Part shown: in pieces, positions 48,147-60,455 of the stretch
How positions within the stretch are numbered: position 1 is the stretch's first letter
Layout: each line of letters opens with the position of its first letter
NCBI GenBank assembly: GCA_009823505.1
Contig: VZQC01013833.1
Location: forward strand, 1,053,982 to 1,117,981
Direction: 5' to 3'
From: Rhizomys pruinosus
Lineage: Eukaryota; Chordata; Mammalia; Rodentia; Spalacidae
DNA length: 64,000 bases
Position numbers and translations under genes: made by a program
Notes under the pieces: model-generated
Seen by the model: the letters and a program-made list of their open reading frames with translations, nothing else
What the model was told of the DNA's origin: nothing
Databases searched by the model: none

Positions 48147-48851
48147 TTAACTGTAGGCTCCTGTAAAATCAAAAGGCAAATTACATACTCCCAACATACA
48201 GTGGAACTGAATACACATTCCCATTCCAAAAGGGATGAATAGAGGCATAGTGAGGAAATATTGGACCAAAACAAGACTGTAAACCAGCAGGGCAAACACC
48301 AAGTCCAGTAGCTCCATGTTCAACTTCTGGGAATTTATTTCCAAAGGGCTTAGATGGCTCAGGTCTTCCAGGATTGAGTGCAACATGAATCTCTTCCTTA
48401 GGCTGGTACTATTCCCTGTATGCAGCCCTCCTTGGCAAATATCAAAGCTCTGGCATCTCAAATGTCTTCTTGGGGTCTCCACATTCACAGCTTCACGCAA
48501 GGGCCTATCAGGGCTTTCTTTATTCAGGGATGTCCCTGCTACATTCTTCCTGGCGTCTGTGGCTCTCTGGAACCATGGAGAAAGAAATGATGACTCCTTC
48601 ACTCTTGCAAACTTCATGCCTCTAATGCCAGCAGCACATGAATGAAACTGCCAAGTTTGGCTACAAATTTGGGATGGATCCTGGCCTATTTCAAACACAT
48701 TTGCAATTTTTCTCTGCCCTTGACTTGTTGGAGCAGAAAATCCTTTCGGTATTTTCATTTCAAAAGTTGGAGGATTAGCTGGGTGTGGTCTTGCCCTGAA
48801 GGTACTCTTTCTGTTGTTTACTTGTAAATCTCGAGGCCCCTCCTTAATCAC
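48147..48851 (-). pseudogene. 234-codon ORF in the MaLR internal region
   Basis: The longest frame in the window, in the sense orientation of the MaLR and starting about 560 bp after the 5' LTR. I recognise no retroviral motif: no CCHC, DTG, YxDD or integrase residues. It has a hydrophobic segment near the C-terminus ('LLDLVFALLVYSLVLVQYFL', about residues 180-199). In the related element at 25806-27438 the same stretch is split (26405-26662 and 26559-26780). It may be chance openness or the relic of a gag-like frame. Confidence 0.35.
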
Positions 48852-48920
48852 TTTAATCTCACTTTTTCCATTGTTTGCTGAATAGCTAGGCAGGTCTCCT
48901 TAATCACTTTATTCTCCTTA
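48820..48920. repeat. Tandem repeat, two units (MaLR internal)
   Basis: Two copies of the 'ttaatcacttta-tctc' unit, corresponding to the three-unit array at 26993-27151. Confidence 0.75.
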
Positions 48921-50589
48921 TCAAAAGGAACCTCTCCTTCACATGTCTTGGCCCCACCTTTAATCTTCCTAGTGCAGTTTTCAGATCCAAACTGTACATT
49001 CTGCATTTATTTCTGCCCCATATGCTCTTCTTCACTGTAGATCTATACAATATTCACCACTAATAGCCATGCCACTACTTCTACATTAGGCTGTCTTGAA
49101 ATATCCTCTGCCAAAGACATTAGTCCATTGTTTTTCAACTTAGCATCAGGCAAGCATTTGGGCTGTGGGCAAACTACTGCCAGACTCTTTATCAAAATAT
49201 CCCAGTTGCTGCCTAAGTCTTTATTTTCATCTGGAATTATATTTTTGGCAGAAATATTTTCTTCCAGGCTTCTACTAGAATGGCCCAGTAAGCTCTGCTT
49301 ACAGTAGTCAACAGCTTTTCTAGCTCAAATTTCCAAAGTTTTCCACATTTCTCCAAACATCCACATGGTCAGGTTCTTCACAGCCAACAGCCCACTCTCT
49401 GGTACAAATAATTGTATTAGTCACTTTTCCGTTGCTGTGATAAAACCACAATGACCAAGGGAACTTACAAAAGGAAGAGTTTATTTGAGCTCATGGTTGA
49501 CAGTTCCAGGGAATCAGAAACCATTGTGGTGGGAAGCATGGTGGCCGGGGCTGGAGCAGCAAGCTGAGGGTCACATCTCACAAAGAGCACAGGAAGGAGA
49601 GAGAGAGACTGGAGACTAAAAGACTTGTTAATCTCACTAAGCCCATACTCAGTGACATACTTCCTCCAGCATGGCCACACCTTCTAAGACCTACAAGAAC
49701 AGTGCCACTAACTGGAGATAAAATGTCTGAATACTTAAAGTCTATGGGGGGGACACTCTCATTCAAACCACCACAATTAGACAGATAATTCTAATCACCC
49801 CAAGGATAATAGTGCTACTACCAAAACGTCAGAAGCAGTTTGCTATGCCAGTCTTTATGATCATTCAACCCTAGGACTGTGCTGGACCATTCATTAACCT
49901 TCACCATCAGCAGCCTCCATAACATCCCCTAGATCTGAGGGATATGTTAGATTATAATTAGATAGTGTATGGTAAGAAATTTCATTTGTCTAGAGATATG
50001 ACACCTAAAGGCTTTTTTTGAGGTTTTATATCCACTTGAGTGCTGTGCATTTGGCTGAGTTTATAGTGGCTCTTATGGATTCACTTCCACTGAGAGAGAT
50101 CCAATTCCAATTATATAGCTGTTGACCATCCCCAAGACAATAGTGCCTTTACTGCACCAATAGAGGTAGTTTTCTGGCTGTTAAAGTTTGACACTGGCTG
50201 TACCATTTATTGATTTTTTTAGAAGTGTGCACATTGTGTAGCATTATGAGCACTTAACTTCAGACAGAAAGGTTGTAAGTCAGTTCCTCTTCCATTAATC
50301 TAAGTCATATCCCTGAAGCATGTCCAGTTCTGAACAGTAGGGTCTTAGTTTCTATTTCTGGTAGATAACCAAGAGCTTTTTATGTAGCCTGCCTTGCTTT
50401 GAAAGTCACTTGGATCTCTTTCACTGACCATTGAAAAGGAGATATCCTCTGTTTGTCTTGCACTGTGTTCCGTGCCACAGAGCCACCAGGTTGCATAACC
50501 CATGCACTAATGTTGAGAGTGCTTATGTGAATTTCTCGTGGATCTCATGGGCATCATATTACACTCTGGGTTTCCTAGTCTCTCAAATT

Positions 50590-50780
50590 CCAATCATCTC
50601 TACTATTTCTTCTTCCCTTCCCACCTCCTTCCTCCCTCCCCAGCCCCGCCAACCACATCATCCTCCCCCTTCCCATCTCCTGAACTCCCCTCCTCCCCAA
50701 CCTTCCCAACATACCCCTATTTATTTAACCCTCCTTTCCTCCCAACCCCACATCCTCACCCTCCCAAACTCCCTTTATTA
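50590..50780. repeat. Pyrimidine-rich tract (L1 3' UTR, reversed)
   Basis: About 190 bp of C/T-rich sequence, which is G/A-rich on the L1 sense strand as in rodent L1 3' UTRs. The open frames across it are low-complexity artefacts. Confidence 0.75.
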
Positions 50781-51821
50781 ACATCTGTCCTTACTGTCCC
50801 CAGTTTTGATATTTTTATTTTCCTTTACCTCAATTTATCCATGCCAATTTCTTGGCTTCTGGTGTTATATTAGATTGTATACTCACATAAGGGGATTGGT
50901 ACTATAATCCATAAATGAGCAATATAATACATTGCCTGGATTCTGTCTTACTGTTAATTCACTCAGAATAACATTCTTTAGTTCCATCTATTTATCTGAG
51001 AATTTCATAATTTCATCTTTTCTTAAGGATGAGTAATACTTCATGTGGATATTACCAAAATTTCATTATCTATTCATGAGTTATGGCGCATTTAGGTTGC
51101 TTCCATTTCTTCACTATTGTGAAAAGAGGAGCAAAAACATGTACAGTATTATGAGTCTTTTTGGTATTTGCCAATGAGTGGTAAAAGCGTGTCATATGGT
51201 AGGTACATTTTCAGTTTGTTTTTTTGAGAGTTTCCTACAATACCTTCACTGGATGCACTAGCCTACACTTCCAGCAATAGTGAATGAATGCTGCACTTTC
51301 ACCACACCTTCAGGAGCAGCTTGTGTCCTTCATTTTCATGATCTTAGCCAGCCTGATTGGGGTAAGATGGAATCTTAAAATGGTTTTTATATGCATTCCT
51401 TGAATTACTAAGGATATTACACAGTTTTAAAGATGTTTCTTAGACATTTTTATTTCTTCATTTGAGAATTCTCTGTTTATATCTGTAGCCCATCTTTATA
51501 TTGGGTCATTTATTTTCTTGATACTTTGCTTTTTGTATTTTTGTACATTGTGGATATTAATCATCTCTTGGATGTGTAGCTGGTAAAGATTTTTCTTGCA
51601 CTCAGTGGCTTTTCTCTTCACTTCCTTGGCTATTTCTTTTGCTGTACAGAAGCTTTGTGGCTAAAGGAGGTGCCAATTAGTGAATTCTTTAATGCCTGAG
51701 TCGCTGATGTCCCATTAAGAAATTACTTTTCCACACCAACAACATAGAGGCCTATGTGTTATTTTAGGAGATTCAGAGTTTCGGATTTTACATTGAGGTC
51801 TTTGATCTACTTGGAGTTGAC

Positions 51822-52200
51822 TTTTTTATTTTTATTGATGCTTTGTGTATTTCATACATCATTTTCCAATTCAGTTCAGGCATATATCCCCTTCCCTTCC
51901 CCCCCACCCCACCCTTACCCATTGCAGATCGTGCATTCTGCCGTAAGTTTTCTGCATCTTTCTCTGTTTTTTTGTTTTGTTTTGTTTTCATTTTTTTAAC
52001 AATAGGTGATAATTTGTGAGTACAAGCATCCTTCATGTAAAACCAATTTGCAAGCAGTTGTGCCCAAGCCCACACAGCTCATAGGTCCCACCATCCAGCA
52101 GGGGAGGCTTGTATGTTCAATCAAGTTGATCAAATGAGTGTCCAGTCTATATTATTGTAGTTTCACCATTAACCCCAATCGAAGCCCTTACATTTTATGC
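51822..52200 (-). mobile_element. Short poly(A)-tailed element inserted in ancient L1
   Basis: L1 ORF2 text is interrupted after 'ggagttgact' and resumes at 'cagggagaatgataag'. The 380-bp insert on the minus strand has a G-rich tract, 'gcatcaataaaaataaaaaa' at its 3' end, and a body matching the 3' part of the elements at 32663 and 38962 ('atttgatcaacttgattgaa'). Confidence 0.75.
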
Positions 52201-52683
52201 AGGGAGAATGATAAGAGTCCAATTGCACTCTTCTACAGGTGATGAGGGAGCCAGTTCTGCCAGCACCATTTGTTGAAGATGCTTTTTTTTTCCTATTGTG
52301 TGTTTTTGTCACCTTTGTCAAATATCAAGTGGCTGAAACTGTATGAACTCATGTTTCTGTGTTCTATTCCACTGATGTGCTTGTCTCTTTTTGGGCCAGG
52401 TGTTTTTATAACTATATGTTTGTATTATATCCTGAGGTCTCATATGGTGATAACTCCTGCATTGTTCATTTTGCTCAAAATTGTTTTGGCTATTCAGGTC
52501 TTTTGTAGATCAATATGGGTTTTGGATGATTTTTTCCTACCTCTGTGAAGAATGCTGTGGGCATTTTTTATTAGCATTATATTGAATCTCTAGATCGCTT
52601 TTGGTAAGATGGTTATATTCACAATATTTATTCTACCAATCCATAAGCATGATAGAGTTTTCCCATCTGCAAGTGTCATCCTC

Positions 52684-53147
52684 TGTGCTGGATAGCTTTA
52701 GTATCAACTTGACACATCTGAGTTGAGGGAGCCTCAATTGGGGAATTGACTCCATTGGGCTGACCTATGGGCACACCTGTGGAGTGTTATCGTGATTGTT
52801 GAGCAATATGGGAGGGTGCAGCCCACAATGGGTGGTGCCATCCTGGGCAGGTTGTTGTGTACTGTATAAGAAGGCAAGCTGTTGTATTGTATAAAAGGGG
52901 ATGCTGTTGTGTACTGTATAAGCAGGCAGGCTGGGCATGGGCCAGGGGAGCAAGCCAGTAAGCAGCATTCCTCCGTGGCCTGTGTGACTCAGTTCCTGCC
53001 TCCAGGTTCCTGTCCTGAGTTCCTAACTTGGGATCCCTGAGTGATGAACTACAACCCAGAAGAGATGTGAGCTAAATAAACCCTTTCCTCCTCAAGTTGT
53101 TGTCAGACAGAGTTTTTTGTCATAGCAATTGAAGAGAAACTAGAATA
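52684..53147 (+). mobile_element. Solo MaLR-like LTR with expanded core region
   Basis: Same class as the LTRs at 23106 and 24677 (start 'tgtgctggatagctttag', end 'gaaactagaata'). It has 5-bp flanks 'tcctc' (52679-52683 and 53148-53152). At 464 bp it is about 55 bp longer than its relatives because a segment of about 27 bp containing TATAAAAG-like sequence is present three times (about 52851-52930). Confidence 0.88.
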
Positions 53148-53172
53148 TCCTCTATCTCTTAAAAGTTTCAAA

Positions 53173-53965
53173 GTATTTTCCCTAATATTATTATTATTAT
53201 TATTATTATTATTAAACTTTTTTCATACAGGGTACAGCATTTCTAAATCCAATTTAGAGTCATTTCCCTTTCCACGCCCTTTACTACTTCGAGTTCTTGC
53301 GCTGCACATAAATATCTTGTTGTCTTGCCATGTCTTTGCGTCTTGCAGCTTTTCTGAGTCTTTCCAGCGACATTTTTTAAGAAGAGCACTTGTTGTTTTT
53401 CAGGAGAATACAACTCTGATTGTCAGTCCTTTTTCACTTCTACTGTTGTGTTTTGTGTTGTCTCTAGCTAGTTTATTATTATACCCCGTCTTACTTATCT
53501 AAGTATATACTTTATAATTACCTTAATATATATCTATCTGTATATATTACTTATATTGTTATTACCATAGAACCATTACATCTTTGCCTATGTAGTCTCC
53601 AACCTTCACTAATGGTCTTCCTTCCTATGGTCACCCTATAATGAGGTCATTAACAGCACCTCCTGTCTTGATCTGTCCGATACTGGACTCCATGATTACA
53701 TCCATGGGTTAGTCCAACAATGGCCAATCTATTCTGACATGGGCTGAACCCCAAGTATGCTGCTCTAGACCACAAGTGAATATTTTCAGCAGTTTTCCCA
53801 TTGGCATTGCACGGTTTGGACTGATTCTTGGAGAGACATCGCAGTGTCAGTCCATATTGAGGGTTACTAAAAAGCTGTGCTATGTCTGAAGGAGTGGAAA
53901 CGGTAGTGGCAGCCAAGAGTAAGTGCACTTTCCATGTAGCATTGAAGACAGGCAAAACAACAGTT

Positions 53966-54024
<59 letters not shown>

Positions 54025-54192
54025 ACTTTTTACGAAGATCTCAAGTTTTATATCTGAAGTACAATTTCTCAGGCCTTACTGGTTATTTACTTCTGCTTAT
54101 ACTTTCCTTTTGGATACTTAAGTCCACACAGCACAGATTAACCAAGGTTTTTGTTTTCTCAAGGTCAGTTGATGATCTGGTCCTCAGGGGTC
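53173..54192 (-). mobile_element. Unidentified minus-strand segment with L1-like tail
   Basis: At the left, an (ATT)n run (53185-53213) and, on the minus strand, 'ctctaaattggatttagaaa' resemble an L1 3' terminus. The body contains a 101-codon minus frame (53650-53955) that matches no family I know and a (TC)n tract at 53969-54021. Either it is the distal part of a long 3' region belonging to the L1 at its right, or an independent retroelement. Confidence 0.4.
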
Positions 54193-54839
54193 ACTCATTT
54201 TTTCTTTTTTTTTTTTTGGAGGGGGACTGGCTCCTTTCGGCTTTTAATTTACCAGTTGCATCCACTCAAGGACAAAATCAGGTCTTGCTAGATGAGGCTT
54301 CCCTTTTTTAAGCATGAGCAAACTTTTATCTTTATAGACTAGACACTGACTGAAGTCCGATTAGTGGGTCTCCAAGACTTCCCTACACAGGATCACTGGT
54401 GATACACATTTGCAGGACATTTGGAGAGATGCCCCCATGCATAGTCCCCTGAGACCACTAAGGGCAAGGAACAAAGTTATCCCTTAGGTCCCTCAGCCAA
54501 ATTGATATGGGCATTAAGTACAGTCGTTAAGCACTCAAAAAGGCTAAGTTACACATGATGCCCGATACATCAAACCTATATTAAAATTATGTTGTCTGAA
54601 AATAAATTGTATGTTATTTCCATATGGTATTTCTTGATTCCCATTTTTCAATTTTAATTTTATATTACTCTAAATATCCATACAAACCCACCATCATATA
54701 CCAAAAATCCAAAGTCTGAAAATACATGGTAGGTTAATTCTAGAACCTGTCTAGGGACTCACAATATAAGAGTACAGTTGTTTTCAGATCATGAGGAATA
54801 TAATATTAATGTTGCTCAATTTGCCTTACAACTTGGCAC

Positions 54840-57800
54840 TTGGAGCTAACATCCACAGATGAGGGATACCATTTGTCTTTTGTTTTTCTGTGACTGTGTT
54901 ACTTCACTTAACATAATAGATCATAGTCCCATCCATTTAACTGCAAATTTCATGATGTCATCTTTCTTTATCACTACATAGAACTCCATTGTGTAGATTT
55001 ACCACATTTTCACTATCTACTCTTCAGTCAAAAGGCACTTAGGTTGGTTCCAGTTCTTCACTATTGTGAAGAGAGCTGCAATAAACATGACTGTACATGT
55101 ATCTCTGCAGTAGGATGAGTCTTGTGGGTGTATACCCAGAAGTGGTATGGCTGGATCAAGTGGTAGGCTCATTTTGAGTCTTTTAAGAGTTCTCCACATG
55201 GATTTCCATAGTCATTGTATGAGTTTGCATTCCCACCACCAGTGGATGAGTGTTTGCCTTTCCCTACAACTTCTCTAGGATTTTGTAACATTTGTTTTCT
55301 TGATCCTGGCAAGCCTTATTGGAGTGAGATATGTTAAAATGTTTTTAATTTGCATTGTCTTAATTATTAGTGATGTTGAACACTTTTTAAGATGTTTCTC
55401 AGCCATTTCTATTTCCTTACTTGTGAAGTCTCTGTTCAGTACTTTATTCCAACTTTTGAGTAAGTCATTTGTTTTCTTCATTTTTTAGAGTAGTTTATAT
55501 ATTTTGGAAGGTTTTTTCTATACTTCCTTGATTGTTTCTTATGCTGTACAGAAACTTCTGAATTTAATAAGGTCCCATTTGTCAATTTTCGACCTTATTT
55601 CCTGTGCAGCTGCTGTCTAATTCAGAAAGACTTTTCCTACACTTATGTCTTGTAGATTGCTGCCAACTTTTTCTTCTATCACCTTCAGAGTTTTGGGTTT
55701 CACATTGAGATCTTTGATCCATTTGGAGTTGATTTTTTTAAAGGGCAAGTAGTAAGGGTTTAATTTTATTCTTCTACAAGTGGTGATCCAGTTTTGTCAA
55801 CACCATTTGCTGAAGATGCTGTCTTTCCTCCATTGAGTCTTTTTGGTCCCTTTGTCAAATATGAGGTGGCCAAAATTGTATGTGCTCAAGTTTAGATCTT
55901 CAGTTTTGTTCTGTTGCTCCACAGGTCTGTTTTTGTGCCAGTATCAGGCTGTTTTTATGACTATAGCCCTGTAGTATAGTTTGAAATCTGGTATAGAGAT
56001 CCCCCTGTATTGCTCTTTTCACTCAGGGTTGTTTTTGCTATTCAGGGTCTTGTGTTTTCACATACAAATTTAAGGATTTTTTTTTCCAAGCCTGTGAAGA
56101 AACTCTTGGGAATTTTAATTTGGATTGCAATGAATCTGTTTATTAATCTGGATAGAATGGACATTTTTACTATTTTAATTTTTCCAATCTATGAGCATGG
56201 GAGGTCTTTCCAACTTCTGATGTCTACTTCAATCTCCTTCATCAGGGGTTTAAAATTTTTGTTGTAGAGATCTTTGGTGTCTTTGGTTAGGTTTGTTCCT
56301 AGTTATTTTATTGTTTTTGAGACTATTTTGATTGGGAAGGTCCCCTTGTATTCCTTCTTCAGTTGCTTGTTGTTGCTGTAAAGAAAGGCTACTGATTTTT
56401 CTAGGTTTATGTTGTATCCTGCCACTTTTCTAAAACTCTTAATCATTTCTAGGAGTTTTCTGGTGAAGCTTTTAGCATCTCTTAGATAAACAATCATATT
56501 ATCTGAAAAAAGGGATATCTTGAGTTGCTCTTTTCCAATTAGTACTCATTTAATTTCCTTTTCTTGCCTTATTGCCCTAGTAAGTGCTTCAAGCACTATA
56601 TTGAAGAGGAGTGGTGACAGGGGACAGCCTTTTCCAGTTCCCAAATTTAAGGGGAATCCTTCTTACTTTTCTCCATTTAGGATGATGTTTGTTGTGGGTT
56701 TCTTGTATATGTTTATTATGTTAAGGAATGATCCCTCTAGTCCAGTTTCCTCTAGGACTTTAAGAATGAAGGAATACTGGGTTTTGTCAAAGGCTTTTTC
56801 TGCACCTATATGAGATGATCATGTGGTTTTTGTCTTTCAGTACATTTATGTGTTTTATGATATTTACTGATTTTCATATGTTGAATCATCTCTGCATCTC
56901 TGATATGAATTCAACTTCATCGTGATGGATGATCTTTTTTATATGGGTCTCTATGCAGTTTGCAAGTATTGTTTTGAGAATGTTTCCATTCAAGTTCATT
57001 AATGACATGGATCTATAGTTCACCTTTTTGGTTGTGATTTTGGTATTAGAGAGATGCTGGCTGTATAGAAGGAATTTGGGAGATTCCCCCTTGATTGTAT
57101 CCTTCTGAACAATTTGAGTAATAATGATTTTAAGTCCTCTTTAAATGTTTTATAGAATTCTGCTGTGAAACCATCTGGACCTGGGCCTTTTTTGGTTGAG
57201 CTGTCTCTTATATTTTCAATTTCTTCATATATTATGGGTCTGTTTAAGCTGTCACTCTCTTCTTGGTTTAGCTTTGGCAATTCCCAGGATTTCAGATGTT
57301 CATCCATTTCACTTAGGTTTTCAAATTTATTAGAGTATAGGTTTTTGAAGTATTCCTGTATGATTGCCTGGATCTTTACATTGTCTGTTGTGATATTTCC
57401 ACTTTCATCAAAAATTCTATTGATTTGAAGCTGTTCTTTCTTTCTTTTGGTTAACTGGGCTAGAGGTCTTTCTATCTTGTTTATTCTTTCAAAGAACCAA
57501 CTTTTGGATTCATTGATTTTTTTGTATTGTTTCCTTTGTTTCTACTTTATTTATTTCTGCTATGATTTTTATTATTTCTTCCTTTCTGTTGTGTTTACGG
57601 TTCATTTGTTCTTGTCTTTCAAGTGTTTTTAGCTGCTGAGTTAATTCATTTATTTGTGCTCGTTCTGTTTTTCTAATGTAGGCACCCAGGGCTATAAACT
57701 TCCCTCTTAGAACTGCTTTTAAAGTATCCCTTATATTTTGCTGTGTTGTATTGTAATTGTCATTTAATTCCTGGAATACTTTTATTTCTTTATTTCTTCC

Positions 57801-58586
57801 GTGAGTGTGTTGTTTAGTCTCCATGTGATCCTGTAGGTAGCAGGGCTTATCCTGGTGTTGATATTGAGCTTTACTGCACTGTGGTCTGATAGAATGCATG
57901 AAATTATTTCAATCATTTTGTATTTGTTGAGGTTTTTTTCTGTGTCCCATCATGTGGTTAATTTTGGAGAATGTTCCGTGGGGTGCTGAGTAGAAAGTGT
58001 ATTCTCTGGTGTTTGGGTGGAATATTCAGTAGATGTCTGTGAGGTCCATGTGCTGTTTTTTATTGTTCAGTTAAGATGTCTCACTGTTTCTTCTTTGCTC
58101 AGTTATTTATCCAAGGGGCTCAGTGGAGTATTGACGTCTACTACTATGAGTGTGTTGGGGTTAATCTGTGCCTTGAGGTCCTGTAGAATTGTCTTTATAC
58201 AGTTCAGTGCCCTGAAGTTTGGTGCATATATTTATTCATGATTGTGAAATCTTCATGTTTAATTTTCCCTTTGATAAGTATGTAATGGCCCTTTTGTCTC
58301 TTCTGATTGCTTCTACTTTGAAGTCTATTTTGATTTGTATTAAAATAGCAACTCCTGCTTTCTTTTTGGTACCATTTGTTTGGAATTTTTTTGAATCCTT
58401 TCACTTTAAATTGGTGCCTATCCTTAAGGGCAAGATGGGTTTCTTGTAGACAGCATCTGTAGATGGATTCTGTTCCCTAATCCATTCTCCCAATCTATGT
58501 CTTTCTATTGGGGAGTTTAGTCCATTAATATTTAAAGTTATAATTGAGAGATGTGTGTATCCCTTCAACTTGTTATCAATTTGCAT
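54840..58586 (-). pseudogene. L1 ORF2 (endonuclease and reverse transcriptase), broken
   Basis: Endonuclease start 'TLNINGLNSPIERHRLGEW' (58401-58586), inter-domain sequence (57510-57899), the pre-RT segment '[20 protein letters not shown]' (57020-57307), the post-FADD segment '[20 protein letters not shown]' (56303-56497) and C-terminal pieces (55275-55481, 55017-55199) occur in the correct order but in different frames. Confidence 0.9.
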
Positions 58587-58619
58587 TTTTGGTTTAGGTT
58601 TCTAAATTTGCAGTTATAC

Positions 58620-59845
58620 TTTAATTAATTTCTCTTTCTAGGTGCCTGGGGATAGTTTCTCCTCTCCGTTGTCTTTTGAATTGTTTCAAGTATTCTCTGA
58701 TGGGCTGATTTTTCAGACATGTATTATTTCATCTTGTTTATGTCATGGAAGATTTTTCTTTCTCCTTCAAATAGAATTGACATCTTTGCTGGGTGTAGTA
58801 ACCCAGGTTGGCATTTATAGTCATTTAGCACTGGGAATGCTTTGGTCTGCTTCCTTCTTGCTTTCATAGTTTGTGCTCAAAAGTCAGCCATAATTCTTAT
58901 AAGTTTCCCCTTATATTTAACTTGTTTTTCTCTTGTGGCTTTCAGAATTTTGTCTTTGTTTTGGGTGTCTAATATTTTAACTAGGATATGTTGTGGGGAG
59001 TTTCTTTTCTCATCTTGTCTATTTGGTGTTCTATGTGCTTCTTGTATTTGTACAGGTTTGACTATTTTTAGCTTGAGGAAGTTTTCATCTATTATTCTGT
59101 TGAAGAACTGATCAATACCATTCTTTTGGGATCATTCACCTTCTCTATCTCTATGATGCACATGCTTGATCTTTTCATAGTGTCCCACATTTCCTGGTTG
59201 TTCCCCTCTTTTGTAATTTTAAATTTTTTCATAGTCTTTACTTGAGCTTTTTAGTTGTTCTGCATTTTCTTCCAGTTCTGAAATTCTTTTTTCTGCTTCC
59301 TCCATTCTGCTTCTGAGGATTTTTATTTCTCATTCTTTCCTCTTGATTGGATGAGTGTTTGACTTTCTTTTTCATTTCATCCTGTGATTTCTTTAGTATT
59401 TCCACTTCCTTTGGAGCTTCTCAATCTCTTCTTATAGCTACTTGCTTCGCTGGTTGGCTTCCTTTTTCATTTCAGCATGGAATCTTTTCAGTGTTTCCAC
59501 TTCCTTCCGGAGTTTGTCATTTTTTCCCTTTAATTCTTTCTGGAGTCTGTCACTTTCTCCTTTTAGTTCTTTCCGAAGTTTGTCATCCTCTCCCTCTAGT
59601 TCTGTTATGGGTTTAGCATGCTCTGCCCTTAGTTCTATGATTTCTTTGAATATATCTGTGATTGTTCTAAGACCTATGTCCTGGGTTTCCTCTTGGGTGT
59701 TTTCATTGTAAGCATCTTCTATAGGTTTGGTAGACTTGAGTGTGGAATTATTCTGCACTTTTCTCATATTGTTCTTCCATTGTTCTTCTGGCATGTGGGT
59801 TTCTTTTTGTTTGTATTCTGATGCAAATCTCAAATGTTTCTTCAT
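58620..59845 (-). pseudogene. L1 ORF1 (RNA-binding chaperone), broken
   Basis: The open N-terminal 135 codons (59438-59845) contain a charged coiled-coil region with three tandem 11-residue units ('ELEGEDDKLRK', 'ELKGESDRLQK', 'ELKGKNDKLRK'), like the length-variable region of murine L1 ORF1. The RRM and C-terminal parts downstream are frameshifted. Confidence 0.82.
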
Positions 59846-59850
59846 TGTGC

Positions 59851-60360
59851 TGAAGGATTGCTTTCCTTGATTTCTTCAGATGCCTTTGTTGTTTTCTCCT
59901 TATGAATGGATTGTTGACTTATCTAGGTTCGAGGCTTTCAATTTTGGTTGTATATTAGAAAGTATAGCTCATTCTTCCCTTTCTGTTCTGCAGGTTTTCC
60001 AAGTACTGGGTAGGTAACAACACAGACTATACCCTCTGAGCACTGTACTCCCTCTGCTGCCAGCCAGTTCCTCTAGGTTGGTTGCAGAGCTTACTGTACT
60101 GTAGTCCCACCTGGAATACAGTGTGTGTGGGGAGGTACCCTGTGTCTCAGCTGGTCTGCCTGAAGCAACCAACCTCTATGCAAGACAGGCCAATAATCCA
60201 GTCCACCGGGATGATGCACCCAGCACATAACCTGAGCTTCAACTGATGCAGCTGAACCAACCGAACTGAATGCACCCAAGTCCACTAGAGGCAACAGGCC
60301 CACCTGTGTTCTGGCTGGTTGTGTATCTTTGCCCTCACAGCTGCACAAGCTGACAACCCC
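59851..60360 (-). promoter_or_regulatory. L1 5' UTR / promoter region
   Basis: About 510 bp upstream of ORF1 on the minus strand, of higher GC content than its surroundings, ending where ancient L1 sequence resumes. I see no clear monomer repeats of the mouse A, F or Tf type. Confidence 0.55.
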
Positions 60361-60410
60361 TGAAGTTTTTATTGGAGAGGTCTTTAATGTTTGGTTAGGT
60401 TTATTCCTGT

Positions 60411-60412
60411 TG

Positions 60413-60455
<43 letters not shown>

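Larger units (their letters stand above)
47627..49775 (-). mobile_element. Complete MaLR element with long flanking repeats
   Basis: The 3' LTR is 47627-47997, the internal part 47998-49412 and the 5' LTR 49413-49775. LTRs are of the 14751 class and differ moderately. The internal start next to the 5' LTR reads 'ttgtaccagagagtgggc' on the minus strand, the MaLR internal start. A perfect 15-bp repeat 'attagacagataatt' (47610-47624 and 49776-49790) flanks the element, with two extra bases on the left. A 5-bp duplication would be usual. Confidence 0.9.
54193..60360 (-). mobile_element. Nearly full-length, inactive L1
   Basis: On the minus strand: 5' UTR about 60360-59850, ORF1 about 59845-58620, ORF2 about 58586-54840, then a 3' UTR to an A-rich run (54198-54218 on the plus strand as T). 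Order and length (about 6.2 kb) fit a complete rodent L1. Both ORFs carry frameshifts and stops, so it cannot retrotranspose on its own. It lies inside the ancient L1, in the same orientation. Confidence 0.88.

Noticed and set aside
50431..50873. Overlapping proline/serine-rich frames
   Set aside because: They arise from the pyrimidine-rich tract of an L1 3' UTR.
59442..59711. 89-codon plus-strand serine/phenylalanine-rich repeat protein
   Set aside because: It is the antisense of the tandem units in L1 ORF1.
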